The position numbers and the translations under genes are program-made. This document shows positions 43,429 to 52,700 of a DNA stretch of 64,000 bases, piece after piece (the first letter of the stretch is position 1; each line of letters opens with the position of its first letter). The notes under the pieces are model-generated. The model was not told where the DNA came from, did not search any database, and saw nothing but the letters and a program-made list of their open reading frames with translations. Origin of the DNA: Streptomyces brasiliensis (GTDB lineage: Bacteria; Actinomycetota; Actinomycetes; Streptomycetales; Streptomycetaceae); the NCBI RefSeq assembly GCF_014647875.1, contig NZ_BMQA01000004.1, positions 248,001 to 312,000 on the forward strand, read 5' to 3'.

Positions 43429-44343
43429 TCAGCTCTCCGTGTCCTCGTCGTCGCCCCGGCGCGTCGCCGAGCCGCCGTTCCCGCTTCCCGCGGGCGGTGT
43501 GCGCTTGGTCGCCTTCTTCGTGGTCCTGGCCGGAACGGTCTTGCGCGTGCGGGCCGGTGCCTTGGGCGCGGACTTGGCGACGGCCTTGCCGGGTGTCCGG
43601 GGGGACTTCACCGGGGCGGCGGACGCGGGGGTCGCGCCGGCGTCCGGCTCCGGCGTGTCCGGCTTCGGCTCGCGCCCCTCGTCCGGCCCCTCGCCGGATC
43701 GTCGCGCCGGCCCCGGCGGAACCGGCGCTCCAGGCGCACCGAACGGGAGTACCCGCACGTTCGGCCGCTCCACCGGCCTGCCCGCCGCCGGTGTCTCGCG
43801 GCCCTCGATGAATACGAGCGAAGCCTGATAGACGACCGACAGCGCGTACGGGGTCTGGTAGAGCATTCCCCACAGCTTCGACGTCTCGTCGACGTCCATC
43901 ACCATCGGCGTGAACCGCACCCGCTGCGCCGCCTCAGCGAGGTTGCTGCCTGCCAAGTACGGCCGCTCACCGGCGAGTTCGATGACGTCCGCGGGCAGGA
44001 CCGGTATCTCGTGCAGCGTGCGCACGACCGAGCCGATGAGCCGCTGCCCGACCAGTTCGGTCTCGTCGCCGTACGCGCTGATCACGTAGTTCAGGTCGAG
44101 TGCGGCGGCGGCCCGGCGCACCAGCGTGCCGTCGGACGCGCGGGTCGGCAGGTCGTTGCCCCGCTGCGAGACGTTGGGCGTGACCTGGTACAGGAACACG
44201 GAGACGGTGGGCTCGGCCGGCGGCTCGGCGGGTGGCTTGCGCGGCTCCACCTTGACGGCCATGTCGATCTCGGGTTGCAGATGGGACTCGATCAGCAGGG
44301 CGAGGGCCTGGCTGACGTGGGCGATGGCGAGGGCGTTGCTCAT
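43429..44343 (-). CDS. Pvc16-like (DUF4255) sheath/tube terminator with a histone H1-like tail
   Basis: The first 190 residues of this 304-residue protein are a Pvc16 N-terminal/DUF4255 domain: IAHVSQALALLIESHLQPEI, VSVFLYQVTPNVSQRGNDLP, DLNYVISAYGDETELVGQRL and LGMLYQTPYALSVVYQASLV-like text. It caps the distal end of the sheath and tube. The last 110 residues are Pro/Ala/Lys-rich (KSAPKAPARTRKTVPARTTK, KATKRTPPAGSGN), similar to H1-like tails, and could interact with nucleic acid or acidic surfaces. It lies 54 bp after the Pro-rich gene. Confidence 0.9.
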   Translation of the reverse strand: MSNALAIAHVSQALALLIESHLQPEIDMAVKVEPRKPPAEPPAEPTVSVFLYQVTPNVSQRGNDLPTRASDGTLVRRAAAALDLNYVISAYGDETELVGQRLIGSVVRTLHEIPVLPADVIELAGERPYLAGSNLAEAAQRVRFTPMVMDVDETSKLWGMLYQTPYALSVVYQASLVFIEGRETPAAGRPVERPNVRVLPFGAPGAPVPPGPARRSGEGPDEGREPKPDTPEPDAGATPASAAPVKSPRTPGKAVAKSAPKAPARTRKTVPARTTKKATKRTPPAGSGNGGSATRRGDDEDTES

Positions 44344-44397
44344 GGCGTCAGTTCCTCGGTTCCTCTCGTGCCGTCCGTCCCGCTGCTGCTGTGCGGT

Positions 44398-45138
44398 TCA
44401 CTCGCGCCCCCGTGCCAGGTAGTCGGCCAGGCTCAGGGCCGCCTCCGGCCGCTCGTCCGTCCGCGTCGGCGGCCGCGTCCCGTTTCTCGACGGCCCCTGT
44501 CCCGCCGTGACTTCGAGCCGCCCGATCTGCACCTGCACCACCTGCTCGGGCGTCCGTGCGGGGCGCCGGGCGGCGGTCTGCCGTACGGCCTCGCGGGCCG
44601 CCGCCGTGTCCGCGGCGCTCGGCAGTGCCGCGGACGCGACGGTGGGGGGTGCGGCGGCCGTGCCCGGGGGGATGGGCACGGCCGCCGCGGTCCGGTCCGC
44701 GTCCGGCCCCGAGCGCCCCTGCCCGGCCGTGCGCGATCCGGTCCTGGGTGCCGGCCGCGGCCCCGGCGCGAGGGGCGCGACGGGACGCAGCAGCGGTGGT
44801 GCGGCCTGGGGCGGCGGTGCGGGGCGCGGCGGCGGTTCGGTCTGCGCGCGTTCCGTTCGTACGACGGTCCGCTCCCGTTCCGTGTGCCGTCGGACGTCGG
44901 CGGCGGGCGGGCGCGGTGCCTCCCGCTCCGGTACGGCCGTCGGCGTGACGGTCGGCCATGTCAGCGGGTCGGTGTCGGTCTCGGGCGTCCGGGACCGTAC
45001 GGCCTCGGCCCGTTCGAACGGGCCGGGCAACCGGGGCCGTACCCGCACGGCATCCGGTCGCGCGGCGGTGTGCCGGGCGATCAGGCGGTCGAGGAAGTCG
45101 GGCTGCGCCGGCGGCTGCCCCGAGGAGGTGTCAGACAT
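44398..45138 (-). CDS. Pro/Arg-rich eCIS linker protein, function unknown
   Basis: The 246-residue protein is mostly disordered and Pro/Ala/Arg-rich. It has two short ordered islands: FLDRLIARHTAARPDAVRVR with PRLPGPFERAE at the front, and VVQVQIGRLEVTAGQ plus ALSLADYLARGRE at the back. The QIGRLEV and SLADYLARG phrases are familiar from small proteins placed between gp26-like and Pvc16-like genes in eCIS clusters. It overlaps the gp26-like gene by 8 nt (ATGTCTGA). It may be a flexible scaffold or chaperone. Confidence 0.7.
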   Translation of the reverse strand: MSDTSSGQPPAQPDFLDRLIARHTAARPDAVRVRPRLPGPFERAEAVRSRTPETDTDPLTWPTVTPTAVPEREAPRPPAADVRRHTERERTVVRTERAQTEPPPRPAPPPQAAPPLLRPVAPLAPGPRPAPRTGSRTAGQGRSGPDADRTAAAVPIPPGTAAAPPTVASAALPSAADTAAAREAVRQTAARRPARTPEQVVQVQIGRLEVTAGQGPSRNGTRPPTRTDERPEAALSLADYLARGRE

Positions 45139-45859
45139 CGGCACACAGCTCCAGGTAGTAGCGGCGACGCAGCGGGCTGAGTGCCAGGACCTCCGGCTCG
45201 CTCCAGCCGTAGGCGGTGGCGAGCAGATGGACGTCGAGCAGCACGTCCCGGGCCCAGGCGTCCAGTTCGGTCCACAGGTAGGAGGCGATGTCCAGCTCCG
45301 CCCGGGTGGCCGCGCCGCACTCGGGGCAGTTCACGTTGAGTGCGACGTCGGCGCCCGGATCGGCCGCCTCGACGGCCTCGGCGATCCGCCGCTGCACCGG
45401 GGCGGGCAGGGCGTCCGCCGGCACGGCCGTGCCGTCCCGCTCCGCCGAGACGAGGCACCGTGCGAGCAGCGCGGCTCGTGGGTCGGCGGCGCGGGCGGCT
45501 GCCGCGAGGTCGGCGGCGGCGGGCAGCCGGAACTCGACGTCCCAGCCGTCCTCCGCGAGCCGTACGACATGCTCGCCCGGCCCGTCCAGTGACCGGGCGA
45601 ACTCCCCGGCGTCCAGGTCGAACTCCATGTCCGCCCCGCACGCGCGGCACTCGAGGCGCACCTGCAGCCGCTCCCCGAACAAGGCGCGGCGCAGGGCGAA
45701 CAGATCGGCCTCGCGCTCACCCAGCGGCCGCCGCGGCAGCGCGCCGGGGTCGAGGTCCGGGCGTGCCGTGCGGTGCAGCAGCGTGGCGCGCCCGGCGGGT
45801 GCCTCGACGAGCCCCGCCTCCCAGGTGGCCAGCAGCCCGGCCGCCCCGGTGATCGCCAT
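45131..45859 (-). CDS. T4 gp26-like baseplate assembly protein with zinc-type Cys pairs
   Basis: The 242-residue protein matches the T4 baseplate (gp26-like) family of eCIS clusters: AGLLATWEAGLVEAPAGRAT, GEREADLFALRRALFGERLQ, the Cys pair CRAC, a second pair CPECGAATRAEL, and the ending AYGWSEPEVLALSPLRRRYY. The CxxC pairs probably bind zinc. It is thought to help baseplate hub assembly and to be absent from, or minor in, the final particle. The ATG at 45859 follows GGGGGGAC. Confidence 0.85.
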   Translation of the reverse strand: MAITGAAGLLATWEAGLVEAPAGRATLLHRTARPDLDPGALPRRPLGEREADLFALRRALFGERLQVRLECRACGADMEFDLDAGEFARSLDGPGEHVVRLAEDGWDVEFRLPAAADLAAAARAADPRAALLARCLVSAERDGTAVPADALPAPVQRRIAEAVEAADPGADVALNVNCPECGAATRAELDIASYLWTELDAWARDVLLDVHLLATAYGWSEPEVLALSPLRRRYYLELCADV

Positions 45860-45891
45860 GTGTCCCCCCGCTCTCCTCGACTGGTCTCGGG

Positions 45892-46416
45892 TCAGGCCGG
45901 GTTGAGGAAGGAGGGCTCCTCGGGTTCGGGCACCTCGTAGTCCCGCTCCCAGCCCTCGCACTCGAGCTTCAGCGACTGGATGGCCACCGCGTTGGCGTTG
46001 GCGTCCAGTTCGCCGAGCACCTGGTACTCGCTGGGCCAGGTCCGGTACAGCTTGTGCGAGACGGCGACCTGGCCGGCCTCGTTGAGGACCTGGATGACGA
46101 TGTCCTTGCGGAAGTCGGCGAGGGACACCTCGGAGCCGAGCCCGGCGCCGACCTGCCAGACCTTGTTGGCCCAGCGGTCGAACTCGGGGTCGTGGGTGAC
46201 CCCGCGTTCCAGCGTGATGCCCTCGAACTCGGAGCGGCCGGGCGACTTGCGCGGGGAGGACGGGTCGCCGCCGTGCCGGTGCTTGACGACCTCGGTGGTC
46301 CGCTTGAGCGGGCTGATCTTGCTGATGCCGGCGACCGTGCGACCGTCCCACAGGACCAGGAACTTGAAGTTCTTGTAGGGGTCGAAACGATGGGCGTTGA
46401 CGGTGAACTCTGCCAT
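45892..46416 (-). CDS. eCIS inner tube protein (T4 gp19-like)
   Basis: The 174-residue tube subunit shows NAHRFDPYKNFKFLVLWDGR, AGISKISPLKRTTEVVKHRH, GGDPSSPRKSPGRSEFEGIT and LERGVTHDPEFDRWANKV, the standard text of eCIS and phage tail tube proteins. Hexameric rings stack to form the tube that carries cargo. It lies 33 bp downstream of the sheath gene, with GAAGGAATC as ribosome site. Only one tube gene is seen here. Confidence 0.96.
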   Translation of the reverse strand: MAEFTVNAHRFDPYKNFKFLVLWDGRTVAGISKISPLKRTTEVVKHRHGGDPSSPRKSPGRSEFEGITLERGVTHDPEFDRWANKVWQVGAGLGSEVSLADFRKDIVIQVLNEAGQVAVSHKLYRTWPSEYQVLGELDANANAVAIQSLKLECEGWERDYEVPEPEEPSFLNPA

Positions 46417-46449
46417 CGGATTCCTTCAGCTCTCCACGTTTCCCGGGGC

Positions 46450-48309
46450 CTACAGCTCGAACTGGCCGGACGTCTGCTGGATTTTGACGATCACGAACTC
46501 CGCGGGGCGCACGGGCGCGATGCCGACCAGGACGTTCACGACGCCGTTCGCGATGTCCTCGTCGGTGGTGGTGTCGCTGTCGCACTTGACGAAGTAGGCC
46601 TCGCGCGGGGTGCCGCCCTTGAAGGCGCCCTGCCGGAACAGGGTGTGCAGGAACGAGGAGGCGCTGAGGCGGATCTGCTGCCACAGGTTCTCGTCGTTGG
46701 GCTCGAACACCACCCACTGCAGGCCGCGTTGGAGGCTCTCCTCGACATGCAGCGCGAGCCGCCGTACGGGCACGTACTTCCACTCGCTGTCGAGCGCGTC
46801 GGAGCCCTCCAGCGTGCGGGCACCCCACACCGTGGGACCGGTCAGCGGGAAGCTGCGCAGGCAGTTGACGCCGAGCGGATTGAGCAGACCGGTATCACGG
46901 TCCGTCAGGTTGACGGTGAGCGAGTGCACGCCCGCGAGCCGCGCCTCGGTGCCGGCGGGCGCCTTCCACACGCCGCGTTCGGAGTCGGTGCGCGCGATGA
47001 CGCCCGCGACCGCGCCGGAGGGCGGGAAGGAGCGCAGCCGTCCGGTGAGCGGGTCGGTGAGCTGGAGGTGCGGGAAGTAGAGGCCCGCGTGGTTGCCCCG
47101 GACGGCGTCGAAGGCGGCGAGGCCCGCGCGTGCCGAGTCGACGCTCACCCACGTGGCGGGCGCGTCGACGAGCAGGAAGATCCGCCGCTCCTGGCACAGC
47201 CGCTGGGCGGCCGACACGACGGTGACGGCGTCCTCGGTCTTCTCGTACGCCGCCAGTTCGGGCAGGACGAGCAGGTTGACGTCGGCCACGTCGCGCAGGG
47301 CCTGGATGCCGCTCTTGCCCGCCTCGGAGCCGATGAGGTCGCGCGGTCCGGGCGCCTCGCCGTCCTCGCCGCCGTCCAGCGGGAAGACGGGCGGGTTGAC
47401 GGAGGCCTCCAGACCGAGGTCGTTGGCGCACTCGCCGACGAAGCGGACGACGTCCTCGGGGTCCGTGGAGCCGGCCACCACCTGGAGGCGGCGGCCGAAG
47501 GCGGTGACCTCGGCGCCGGCGAAGGCGTGCTTGCCGGGGGCGTCGGGCAGGGCGCGCAGCTTGCGTTCGAGCAGCAGCGCCAACTCGGCCACGGAGGACG
47601 GGATTTCACCATCACAGTCGGGGTCGTAGAGCGTGAACTCCCGCTCCACATCACCGATCTTGACGGTCAGATCGACGGCCGGATCCGGCAGGTCGTGCCC
47701 GAACGGCTTGGAGACCGTGCCGGACGGGTCGGGGCGGCCCTCGCCGACGGCCTCGACGCGGATCAGCCGGGAACCGGCGTTGATCACGGTCTGCGCGTAG
47801 CTGCCGCTGTCGGGATCGGCGGACAGACCGGCGAAGCTCTCGCGGGCCTCGCCCCGGGCGTCGTACACGCGCAGGTTGAAGGTCTCGTCGGGGCAGGTCG
47901 TGTCGTGGTCGACGGCGACGCGCAGGCCGTTGCCCCAGACGCCGGGCTCCTTGGCGTACACCTCGAGGGCCTTGCTCTCGCTGTGTCCCTCGGTGGACTT
48001 CAGGGTGACGCGCGCGACCTTGCCGCTGCCGGCCCTGGTGACGCGGACGATCACGGCGACCGTGCCGCCGTTGCCGAAGAACTGGTGCACCGCGTAGCCG
48101 ACGGCGCTGCGCGCGCTCAGTCCGCCGAAACGGCGCTCGAACTCCGCGAAGCTGGTGACGCGTACCGGCTCGTTGAGCGGACCGCGCCGGGTGTGGCCCA
48201 CGAAGGCCGTCACCGATGTGGTCAGGGTCGAGATGGTGCGGGTACTGCTGGGAAGCTCTTCGACGTAGACGCCGGGATACGTCGGCTTGGCGGCGCTCAC
48301 CGCGCTCAT
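46450..48309 (-). CDS. eCIS contractile tail sheath protein
   Basis: The 619-residue sheath starts TYPGVYVEELPSSTRTISTL and TTSVTAFVGHTRRGPLNEPV. It ends with the conserved handshake and assembly region: SEWKYVPVRRLALHVEESLQ, WVVFEPNDENLWQQIRLSAS and VRPAEFVIVKIQQTSGQFEL. Its contraction drives the tube outward. It is the first gene of the operon: ATG 48309 follows AGGAGGGG at 7 nt spacing, and the promoter should lie in 48310-48896. Only one sheath gene is present, as in other actinobacterial eCIS that I know of. Confidence 0.97.
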   Translation of the reverse strand: MSAVSAAKPTYPGVYVEELPSSTRTISTLTTSVTAFVGHTRRGPLNEPVRVTSFAEFERRFGGLSARSAVGYAVHQFFGNGGTVAVIVRVTRAGSGKVARVTLKSTEGHSESKALEVYAKEPGVWGNGLRVAVDHDTTCPDETFNLRVYDARGEARESFAGLSADPDSGSYAQTVINAGSRLIRVEAVGEGRPDPSGTVSKPFGHDLPDPAVDLTVKIGDVEREFTLYDPDCDGEIPSSVAELALLLERKLRALPDAPGKHAFAGAEVTAFGRRLQVVAGSTDPEDVVRFVGECANDLGLEASVNPPVFPLDGGEDGEAPGPRDLIGSEAGKSGIQALRDVADVNLLVLPELAAYEKTEDAVTVVSAAQRLCQERRIFLLVDAPATWVSVDSARAGLAAFDAVRGNHAGLYFPHLQLTDPLTGRLRSFPPSGAVAGVIARTDSERGVWKAPAGTEARLAGVHSLTVNLTDRDTGLLNPLGVNCLRSFPLTGPTVWGARTLEGSDALDSEWKYVPVRRLALHVEESLQRGLQWVVFEPNDENLWQQIRLSASSFLHTLFRQGAFKGGTPREAYFVKCDSDTTTDEDIANGVVNVLVGIAPVRPAEFVIVKIQQTSGQFEL

Positions 48310-48896
48310 CGGCTTTCCCCTCCTAGTCCCTGTCTCGGGTTTCGGGCACCGGACGAAGGCACCAAGAGAAGACAGCGGAGGGATGTGTTCCGGACCGGCG
48401 CGGCAAACGGCCCCCACGACGAAGCCGACGGCGGCCGAGCGCACCGCATCAGGCCCCCCGCCAGTACCCGGACGGTTCGTTTCCGGGCAAGCAACGTGCT
48501 TGTGACTCCTGATGCTCAAGTGCTCAACCCACCTTGAGGCGTTCGGAGTTGACCGAACAAGGCGGCTTCTGGCCAGCCCGGGGAAAGGTTTCGTGAAGGC
48601 CCGTTCCCGGCATTCGCACATAGTGCCCGCGCGCCCACGACAGCCGGTCCACAGCTCCTCCACAGCCCACAACGGCCGCTGCCCACGAGGACATCGGGAA
48701 CCCACGGGACTCCGAGGCAGCCGCCCCGCCCGGCCCGCCACGTGTCCTCGGGGCTTCCTCGAGTCGTACACAATCCAGAGTGGCCGGTTCCACGGGGGTG
48801 CCCGGCTCGGACCGCCGGCTTCGGACGCCGGGGTCGTTGTCAGTGGCCTGTCCTAGAGTTCCCGTCACTTGATCGACGCGGTGCGGGGAGGCACGC
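48310..48896. promoter_or_regulatory. Divergent control region between the eCIS and the MoxR/VWA operon
   Basis: No gene is apparent in these 587 bp, which must hold the promoters of both operons. Three short inverted repeats cluster in 70 bp: AAGCA-acg-TGCTT (48490-48502), CTCAAG/CTTGAG (48516-48521 and 48534-48539), and TTCGG/CCGAA (48543-48547 and 48554-48558). They form a plausible operator block. A TTGTCA (48837-48842) and TAGAGT (48854-48859) lie close to the plus-strand gene, but their 11-nt spacing does not fit a standard promoter. The plus-strand gene has ribosome site GGGGAGG at 5 nt. Confidence 0.45.
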
Positions 48897-49751
48897 ATGG
48901 GGTGGGTGACGGCGGGCGACTACGAGGTCGCGCTGGAGGCCGGAAAGGTGGTGTGCCGCAATGCGTCCGGACGGCGGCTGAAGTCCGTCCCGGCCAGGCT
49001 CGCGGACGATCCTGGGGTCGTCGGGCTGCGGCAGCTCGCCGAATGGCTGGAGCGGCACGAGCGGCAGTGCCTGGCCGACGTGGAGCGGTGGATGGTGCGT
49101 TCGCTGCCGGTGCCCCTCGCCGTGGTGGCCCGGGTGTGGCCGGACCCGGCCTGGCAGGGCGCTCTGCGGGACGTCGTCGTGACGGGGTCCGACGGCCAGG
49201 TCGCCGGGTTCCTGCGGGACGCGGACCCGGAGCACGGGATCGGCCTCGTCGACCTGGACGGCGACACGGTGCGCACCGCCCCGGACCTCGTCCGCATCCC
49301 GCATCCCGTGCTCCTCGACGACCTCGACGAGCTGCGGGAGTTCGCCGTCGAACTCGGCGTCCAGCAGCGCGCCCAGCAGTTGTTCCGCGAGGTGTGGCAC
49401 CGCCCGATGGCCCTGGACGCCGAGGGCACGACGGTGGAGGACTACGCGGGCGGCTCGTTCAAGGAACTGCGCTTCCTGCACGGCCGGGCAAGTCAGCTCG
49501 GCTACCGCGTGCGCGGGGGGCATGCGGTCTGCTCCGTCCTGGAGGACGGCCGCGGGGTCGAGGCCCGGGTGTGGATCGGCGACTACGACGGTTACGAGGA
49601 GACGGAGACGGGCCCGCTGCTGTGGACCGACGCCTCCGGCCGCGTGCTGAAGCTCGATCAGGTCGGACCGGTCGCCTGGTCGGAGGGCATGCGCATGGCC
49701 GCCGCGCTGTACGCGGGGCGGGACGTCGAGGACGAGGAGCAGGCGGCATGA
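48897..49751 (+). CDS. DUF4132 domain protein (MolR/YehI-related)
   Basis: The 284-residue protein is essentially one DUF4132 domain: LRQLAEWLERHERQCLADVE, RWMVRSLPVPLAVVARVWPD, GFLRDADPEHGIGLVDLDGD, VQQRAQQLFREVWHRPMALD and VGPVAWSEGMRMAAALYAGR. In E. coli the same domain ends the long YehI/MolR protein; here it is a free gene. Its stop overlaps the next start (ATGA), so it is made together with the 1675-residue protein. Together they probably correspond to a split YehI. It has no membrane segment. The molecular function is unknown. Confidence 0.85.
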   Translation: MGWVTAGDYEVALEAGKVVCRNASGRRLKSVPARLADDPGVVGLRQLAEWLERHERQCLADVERWMVRSLPVPLAVVARVWPDPAWQGALRDVVVTGSDGQVAGFLRDADPEHGIGLVDLDGDTVRTAPDLVRIPHPVLLDDLDELREFAVELGVQQRAQQLFREVWHRPMALDAEGTTVEDYAGGSFKELRFLHGRASQLGYRVRGGHAVCSVLEDGRGVEARVWIGDYDGYEETETGPLLWTDASGRVLKLDQVGPVAWSEGMRMAAALYAGRDVEDEEQAA

Positions 49752-52700
49752 CGCACACGTACGACCCCTCCACCGCGGCCGCCCTCCTGGAGGCGGGCGC
49801 CGTCCTGCCGCCGGGCACCAGCGCCCGCGAGGACGCCGACACCCTGACGGTCCGCACGTACACGCACCCCGCCCTGGACGACCGCCGGGTGGTCCGCCTG
49901 GTGCCGGGCACGCTGGGCGAGGCCGAGGACCTGGCCCTGGAGTTCCTGGGCCTGGCCCGCGAACCCGAGACGCCGGAGGTCGGTCAGGTGCGCCGGGAGA
50001 CCCTGGGCTTCCCGGCCTGGGCGCTGGTCAACGACCCGGCCAACGGGCACCACGCGCTGGCCCTCGTGAAGGACGTGGAGCGGCTCGCGCGCCAGGCCAA
50101 GTCCCGCCCGGGCACCGCCAAGGACGGCTTCGAGGAACTCGGCACGCGCCTCGGCCGGGCCGTGCCGCACTTCCTGCCCACGTTCTACGAGCAGGCGGCC
50201 CGCGTCTTCCTCCAGCACGAGAACACGACGTACGCCGCCGCGTTCTTCGGCAAGGCCCGCGAGGCCGAGCGGGTGCACGCGCTCGCCGTGGACGAGGAGC
50301 GCCAGCGGGCGGTGTTCCTGGAGTTCGCGTTCGCCGGGGCGCTGACGGTCAAGGCGCTCAAGGAGCATGTGAAGGACCTCTCCCGCCGTCTCGACCCGGC
50401 GGCGGCCTGGGCGCAGTTCCGGCAGCTGACGGTGGAGCGCTGCGCGGCCGGGATGCCGCCGTACGCCTCGCTGCCGCAGGACGCACGCGGGCTGATCAAG
50501 GCGGCAGGCCTGGCCCGGGTCACCGAGGAGTGCGCGCTGGTGGCCGACCTGATCGCCTCCCCGGCGGCGGTGCGTGCGCCGGCCACCTTCTGGAACGCCT
50601 ACCGCGCCACGCTTCCGGTCCTCACCCGAGAGCGGCCGGCCGTACGGACCCGCCTGCTGGAAATCATGCCGGCCGGGCTGGGGCGTGGGGTCGAGGACGA
50701 CGAGTTCTGGCTGGCGCTGCTCGCGGAGAGCGGGGCGGAAGGGCTGTTGACGGGCGCGGAAGAGGGCGCCGGGGCGGAGGCGGTCCCCTTCGCCGACGGT
50801 GGTCACGTCGCGGCGACAGGCGTCGACGCCGGCGAATGGCTGAGCCGTTGGGCCGCACACCGCAAGCACGGCGCGGCGGTCACCAGCCGCTCGCGGGCCA
50901 CCCTCGCGCTCGTCGAGCGGATGGCGCCGACGCTGCGGGCCGGAGGTCGTCCGGTCGACATCTTCACGGGCCGCTGGCACGCCGGTGCCGACCTCGACCT
51001 GCTGGACCTGTGCGCGGCGCAGGGCATCCCGCTCGCGGTGCCCGACGCCGACGTGGACGTGCACCTGGCCCTCGACCGGTGGCTGCGCGACTCCGGGCCC
51101 GGCCGGCGCGACCTGGTCGCCACCGCGGCGGACCCGCGACTGCGCCGCCTGCTGCACCGGGCCGTCGGCGCACTCGGCCCCGACCATTCGGCGTCCGGCC
51201 TGCTCAAGTCCCTCGCCGAACACCCCGTCCTGCGGGACGTGCTGCGGGAGTGGCTGGACGAGGCGGCCGAGGACTACGTCCGCGCGGTGGGCCTGCCGGG
51301 AGCGCGAGCGGCGCTCGACAGGCTGCGTCCCTTCCGCACGGTGGCCGCCGACGTCAACCCGGAGGCCGTCGCCCGGATCGCCGGGCGTGAGGTCGCGCCG
51401 TTGCTGGGCCGGACCCTGCGCGCGGGCATCCTGGACGAGCTGGGCTGGCCCGCCCTGGAGGACGCGCTGCGGCTGCTGGACGCGGAGACCAGGAAGGGCG
51501 AGGACAACTCCCTGATCGTCCATGAGGCCTGGCCGGCGCTGATCCTCGTCCGGCGGCACAAGGCGGTGGTGGTCGGCCCCGAGAAGATCCTGCTCGAACA
51601 CGACCTGCGTCTGCCGGTGGACCTGGACCGCTGGCAGCGCCCGCGCCTGCGCTACGTCGACGGCGAACTGCTCGTCATGTGGCGGCAGGGCAGCAAGCAG
51701 TCGGCCTACTGGTCCGCCCGTCCCGCCGAGGTGTTCACGCTCGGCGGCGAGCAGATCCCCACCTGGTGGTCCGGCAACGACATCGGCACGACCTCGATCC
51801 CGCTGCCCGGGGGTGGCCGCGCCACCGGTGGCCGCACCCTGCACGCCGGGGACACGGTCCTGCCGCCGAGCCGTCCCCTCATCGGCGACGGCACCACCTA
51901 CTGGCGCCAAGGCAGGCAGGGCAGGCAGTCGGTGTGGCTGGAGTACGACCCGGACACCGGCACGCACGGGCGCGCGTCCCTGCCCGCCCTGCTGCGGTCC
52001 GGCATCACTGAGGACGCCTCACTGCTGCCTGCCCAGTGCGAGGTGCTGCCCCTGCAACCCGGCCTGGAGGACAGCCCGTTCGGCACGGACGGCACGGTCC
52101 TGGGCCGCTGGGTGCGCACGGAGGGAACCGGCGTCGAGTCCCGTACGACCGCCGGGACCCCGGACGGCCGGACGGTCACCTTGCGGGCGGACCGGAACGG
52201 CCGGTTGCCCGGAGTGCCGCTCGGCGCGCTGCGGCTGCCCGGCGGAGCCGCGCCCGTCGCCGTCCGGCAGCACCAGAGCATCGCCCTGTTCGCGGCCGAG
52301 GACACCTCCGCCGCCGGGGAGCTGGGCCGGGTCGCGACGGGCGAGCGAGGCAGTGACTTCTCTGCCGGTACAAGGTTCGTGCCGCCGGTCGCCTTCTGGC
52401 ACGCCCTGCGCCCCCGCGACGAGCGGGGCTCGGCCGTCCTGCGCGCCGTGGCCGACGATCGGGCCGGCGAAGTGCTGCGGGTCACGGCCCAGGCGCTGAC
52501 CGACCGCCAGGAGGCACTGACCCGTGCGGGCTCGGACCAGGCTGCCAAGGCCGCCGTACCGTCCGTCGACAAGGTCGTCCGAGACGCGGTGACCGGCTCT
52601 TTGCCGGACCTCACCGACGCACGGCTGCGCGTCGGCGTCGCAACCCTCGTCCGCACGGCACTGCAGCTCGCCGGGTCGGCCACCGCCTTCGCGACGCCTC

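Noticed and set aside
48837..48859. TTGTCA and TAGAGT as a promoter for the DUF4132 gene
   Set aside because: The spacer is only 11 nt, far from the 16-18 nt needed, so I did not annotate it as a promoter.
48869..49747. Extension of the 1675-residue gene upstream across the DUF4132 gene
   Set aside because: The frame is open but encodes Arg/Gly-rich text. DUF4132 lies in another frame with better third-position bias and an ATGA coupling at 49748.
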